DNA from: Zygnema circumcarinatum
Taxonomy: Eukaryota > Streptophyta > Zygnematophyceae > Zygnematales > Zygnemataceae
NCBI GenBank assembly: GCA_037447605.1
Contig: CM074804.1
Span: 7,810,527-7,874,526 of the forward strand
Direction of reading: 5' to 3'
DNA: 64,000 bases
The notes beneath the pieces are model-generated. The model did not search any database, was not told the origin of the DNA, and saw nothing but the letters and a program-made list of their open reading frames with translations. Numbering within the stretch: position 1 is the first letter of the stretch; each line of letters starts with the position of its first letter. Positions 62,160 to 64,000 of this stretch are shown piece after piece. A program made the translations under genes and the position numbers.

Positions 62160-64000
62160 ATGGCGTTCGCATCGTGTTTTCTCGCTTTCTTACTCCTCTG
62201 CGTGCCTTTGGCGCGTGGAGAAGTTGTGTCGGAGTCTGAAGACATGCCAACGTTCGTAGAAACAGGTGAGCTCAGTTGTGCTTGTCTGCCGCGCTTTCCG
62301 TTGCTTGACCGTTGCTTGATGGGAGCAGCAGCAATAATTGCAAGATGCTGCTTAGGAAAGGCGCAGTTTCTAGATTCCTTGTGGTGTCTTCTGCTGTAAG
62401 AAACTGGCTGTTTTCAGTCTGCTTTTAAGCTTTTGTCAAGATCTTGCTCCGTTGCAAGAATATAGTCCACAAAAGTTTGAATCGTTATCTGCTTCGTGGC
62501 ATCCAGGTGGCCTTTCAGTAAGTGCTCCAATCGAAATTCTGGAATCAAGATACGTGTACGGAGCGAATCAGAATCCATTGCAGACTGTTATTCGATTCAA
62601 AGTCCCTGCTTGCTCGCTCCATACGCGTGCTATGAAATATTTCTTCGTCAGCAAGGTGATTGCATCGTTCAACGATGAGACAAAGGCTTCATATTTCGGC
62701 CGGTTGCTGACGACTTCCTCGAGTGCCGAGGTCTGTCTGCACAGGTGAGCTCACTGCATGCCGTGCTTTTTTGGCTTCTCTTTCGTGGCCTGGCATGCTG
62801 TTACTAGTGCAAAGGGCATCGTGGATTCTTGCGCATTTCTTTTGCTTTCAGAAAAGTCTTCAGTCATTTTGTTTAACGACAGGATCAGGAACTTTGCCTC
62901 ATTTTGTTAAAACTGTCTGTCATTTACATTAGTTTAACAGTTTACTTGCTGTTTTTTCTTGTCGTTTCTCGCCTTTCTGTTGCAGGAATGAGAGCGTTAA
63001 AATGGGCTCGTGCATTGGTGCTTGGATTCCTTTAAAAAATACGGTAGCCTTGACTTTCCTTGTGTACCATTCTGAAGTTACTTATGTGGACATTAAGATT
63101 CCGTTAAACGGAGGACTTTCGGATGCCAAGTTACAGCTGCAACTCACAGAAGGTGCGTGTTGACAACTTTCACGTGTACAGCCTTGCAGGACTGGCTTTG
63201 AAGAAGAGAAACAGTGTTCTTTTTTTGGGGTAGATCGATAGACATTTCGTTGCTTGGGTTTCAGGCTGATCCTTATTTTTCTGTGTGGGCAATTGCGGTG
63301 TTTGCAGAATTCTGTATTTATCGTGTATATCTCTTCATGTTCGGCATCTTCTTGTTCTTGACGGCTCCGATTCTAAGCCAGTGGCTGCTGTTTTATTACA
63401 GCAGCGGAATGCTTTTTGGAGTCGCTTTTATTGCATTCATTTTACCATATAAGGTATTTGCTTCAAGCATTTAAAGCATGTTGTCATGTTTCTAGATCCG
63501 TGAGTGTTTTGAGCTGTTGATCCATCCAACCACTCAATTTCAATTGCTAACAGGCACACATTTTGGTACTCAGGATTAATTTGGGCTGGTATGTTTGCAG
63601 GCCTTTCGACAAGCGCCGACTATTGGGCAAGGCCTATGGTATATTCTATTTTTGGGATCCTTTGTAAGTTGCTAACTTTGCGTCACGCGTCATCATCATC
63701 CTGTCGCTACTTTGAAATGTCTTGTTACGTTTTCTAGAAAGTTACTAAGCAGTCAATGCATCATTCGGATGGAGGAAAACTGATTTCAAGGTTAACTGAT
63801 TGGTGGATTACATTGGTTTCAGATTGCGATGTATTGCTTATGTCAATCTGGAACTGATTGGTGAATCCTCAGTTTGGCTATCGGTTTCGTCATCGTAGCT
63901 TTCGGAAAGATGTGCTAAAATGTGGGTTTTCTGTTTGGTCTTGTGATTTTATGGCAGACGGGAATCGGTTACATTGGACAACTCTATTTCTTGTTTCAAG
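62160..64000 (+). CDS. NEMP/PNET2-like nuclear-envelope integral membrane protein, 3' end missing
   Basis: 5' part of a NEMP (TMEM194) family gene; animal NEMP1 and plant PNET2 are multi-pass inner-nuclear-membrane proteins. Exons: 62160-62265, 62441-62744, 62986-63152, 63308-63453, 63601-63663, 63958 to the window edge (276 codons so far). A signal peptide (MAFASCFLAFLLLCVPLARG) is followed by a beta-rich lumenal region with WIPLKNTVALTFLVYHSE. Membrane spans follow: one near RVYLFMFGIFLFLTAPIL, one near FYYSSGMLFGVAFIAFIL, which carries the family's FYYSxGM motif, and a start of GLWYILFLGSFTGIGYIGQL. All joins are in frame with GT-AG ends. The acceptor at 62440 (CAAG) is weak, and the last exon may end at the window edge. 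Family membership is fairly secure. Confidence 0.75.

Overview
The window is nuclear DNA from a plant-lineage eukaryote. Genes are split by many short GT-AG introns, and the encoded proteins look most like land-plant versions: a SWEETIE-type HEATR5, a plant-type exportin-7, a DRIP-like RING protein, a SIEL/INTS4-like protein and a PNET2/NEMP-like protein. Abundant simple repeats and TTAGGG-type (CCCTAA) interstitial repeats fit a streptophyte green alga or an early-diverging land plant. The species cannot be fixed from the sequence. Two 10-N gaps (37065-37074 and 47145-47154) show it is a scaffolded draft assembly.

Layout. 1-472: start of a minus-strand gene that runs off the left edge. 473-4400: intergenic DNA with a GA microsatellite, a cluster of ACGT-core sites, an interstitial telomere-like patch and a CCGACCTA-type tandem repeat. 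4401-25477: HEATR5/SWEETIE-like gene, for which I could join 48 in-frame exons (2409 aa); intron 38 is almost filled by a 34-bp minisatellite. 26415-29205: importin subunit beta-1 in two exons (867 aa). 31031-33646: RING protein in six exons. 34293-37680: repeat-rich block with a broken kinesin-14-like gene (minus strand) and nested terminal-inverted-repeat elements. 38153-50553: exportin-7 in 28 exons (1052 aa), two of whose introns appear to start with GC. 50554-55200: repeat-rich block with telomere-like DNA, a minus-strand F-box ORF and a nearly perfect 333-bp inverted repeat (foldback element). 55204-60990: INTS4/SIEL-like gene in ten exons (1293 aa). 62160-64000: 5' part of a NEMP/PNET2-like nuclear-envelope membrane protein, cut by the right edge.

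The genes are housekeeping and do not form a pathway operon. Four of the six well-supported ones encode unrelated HEAT/ARM-type solenoids, and several act at the nuclear envelope or in the nucleus (importin-beta, exportin-7, INTS4, NEMP). I saw no convincing undescribed biochemical system. The most unusual items are the foldback element and its dispersed relatives, the kinesin-14 remnant that joins a Cys-rich CXC-like region to motor-domain ends, the intronic minisatellite whose every copy carries an acceptor-like sequence, and the GC-AG introns. Gene models were made by reading frames, splice dinucleotides and remembered family sequence; no alignment or transcript was available.
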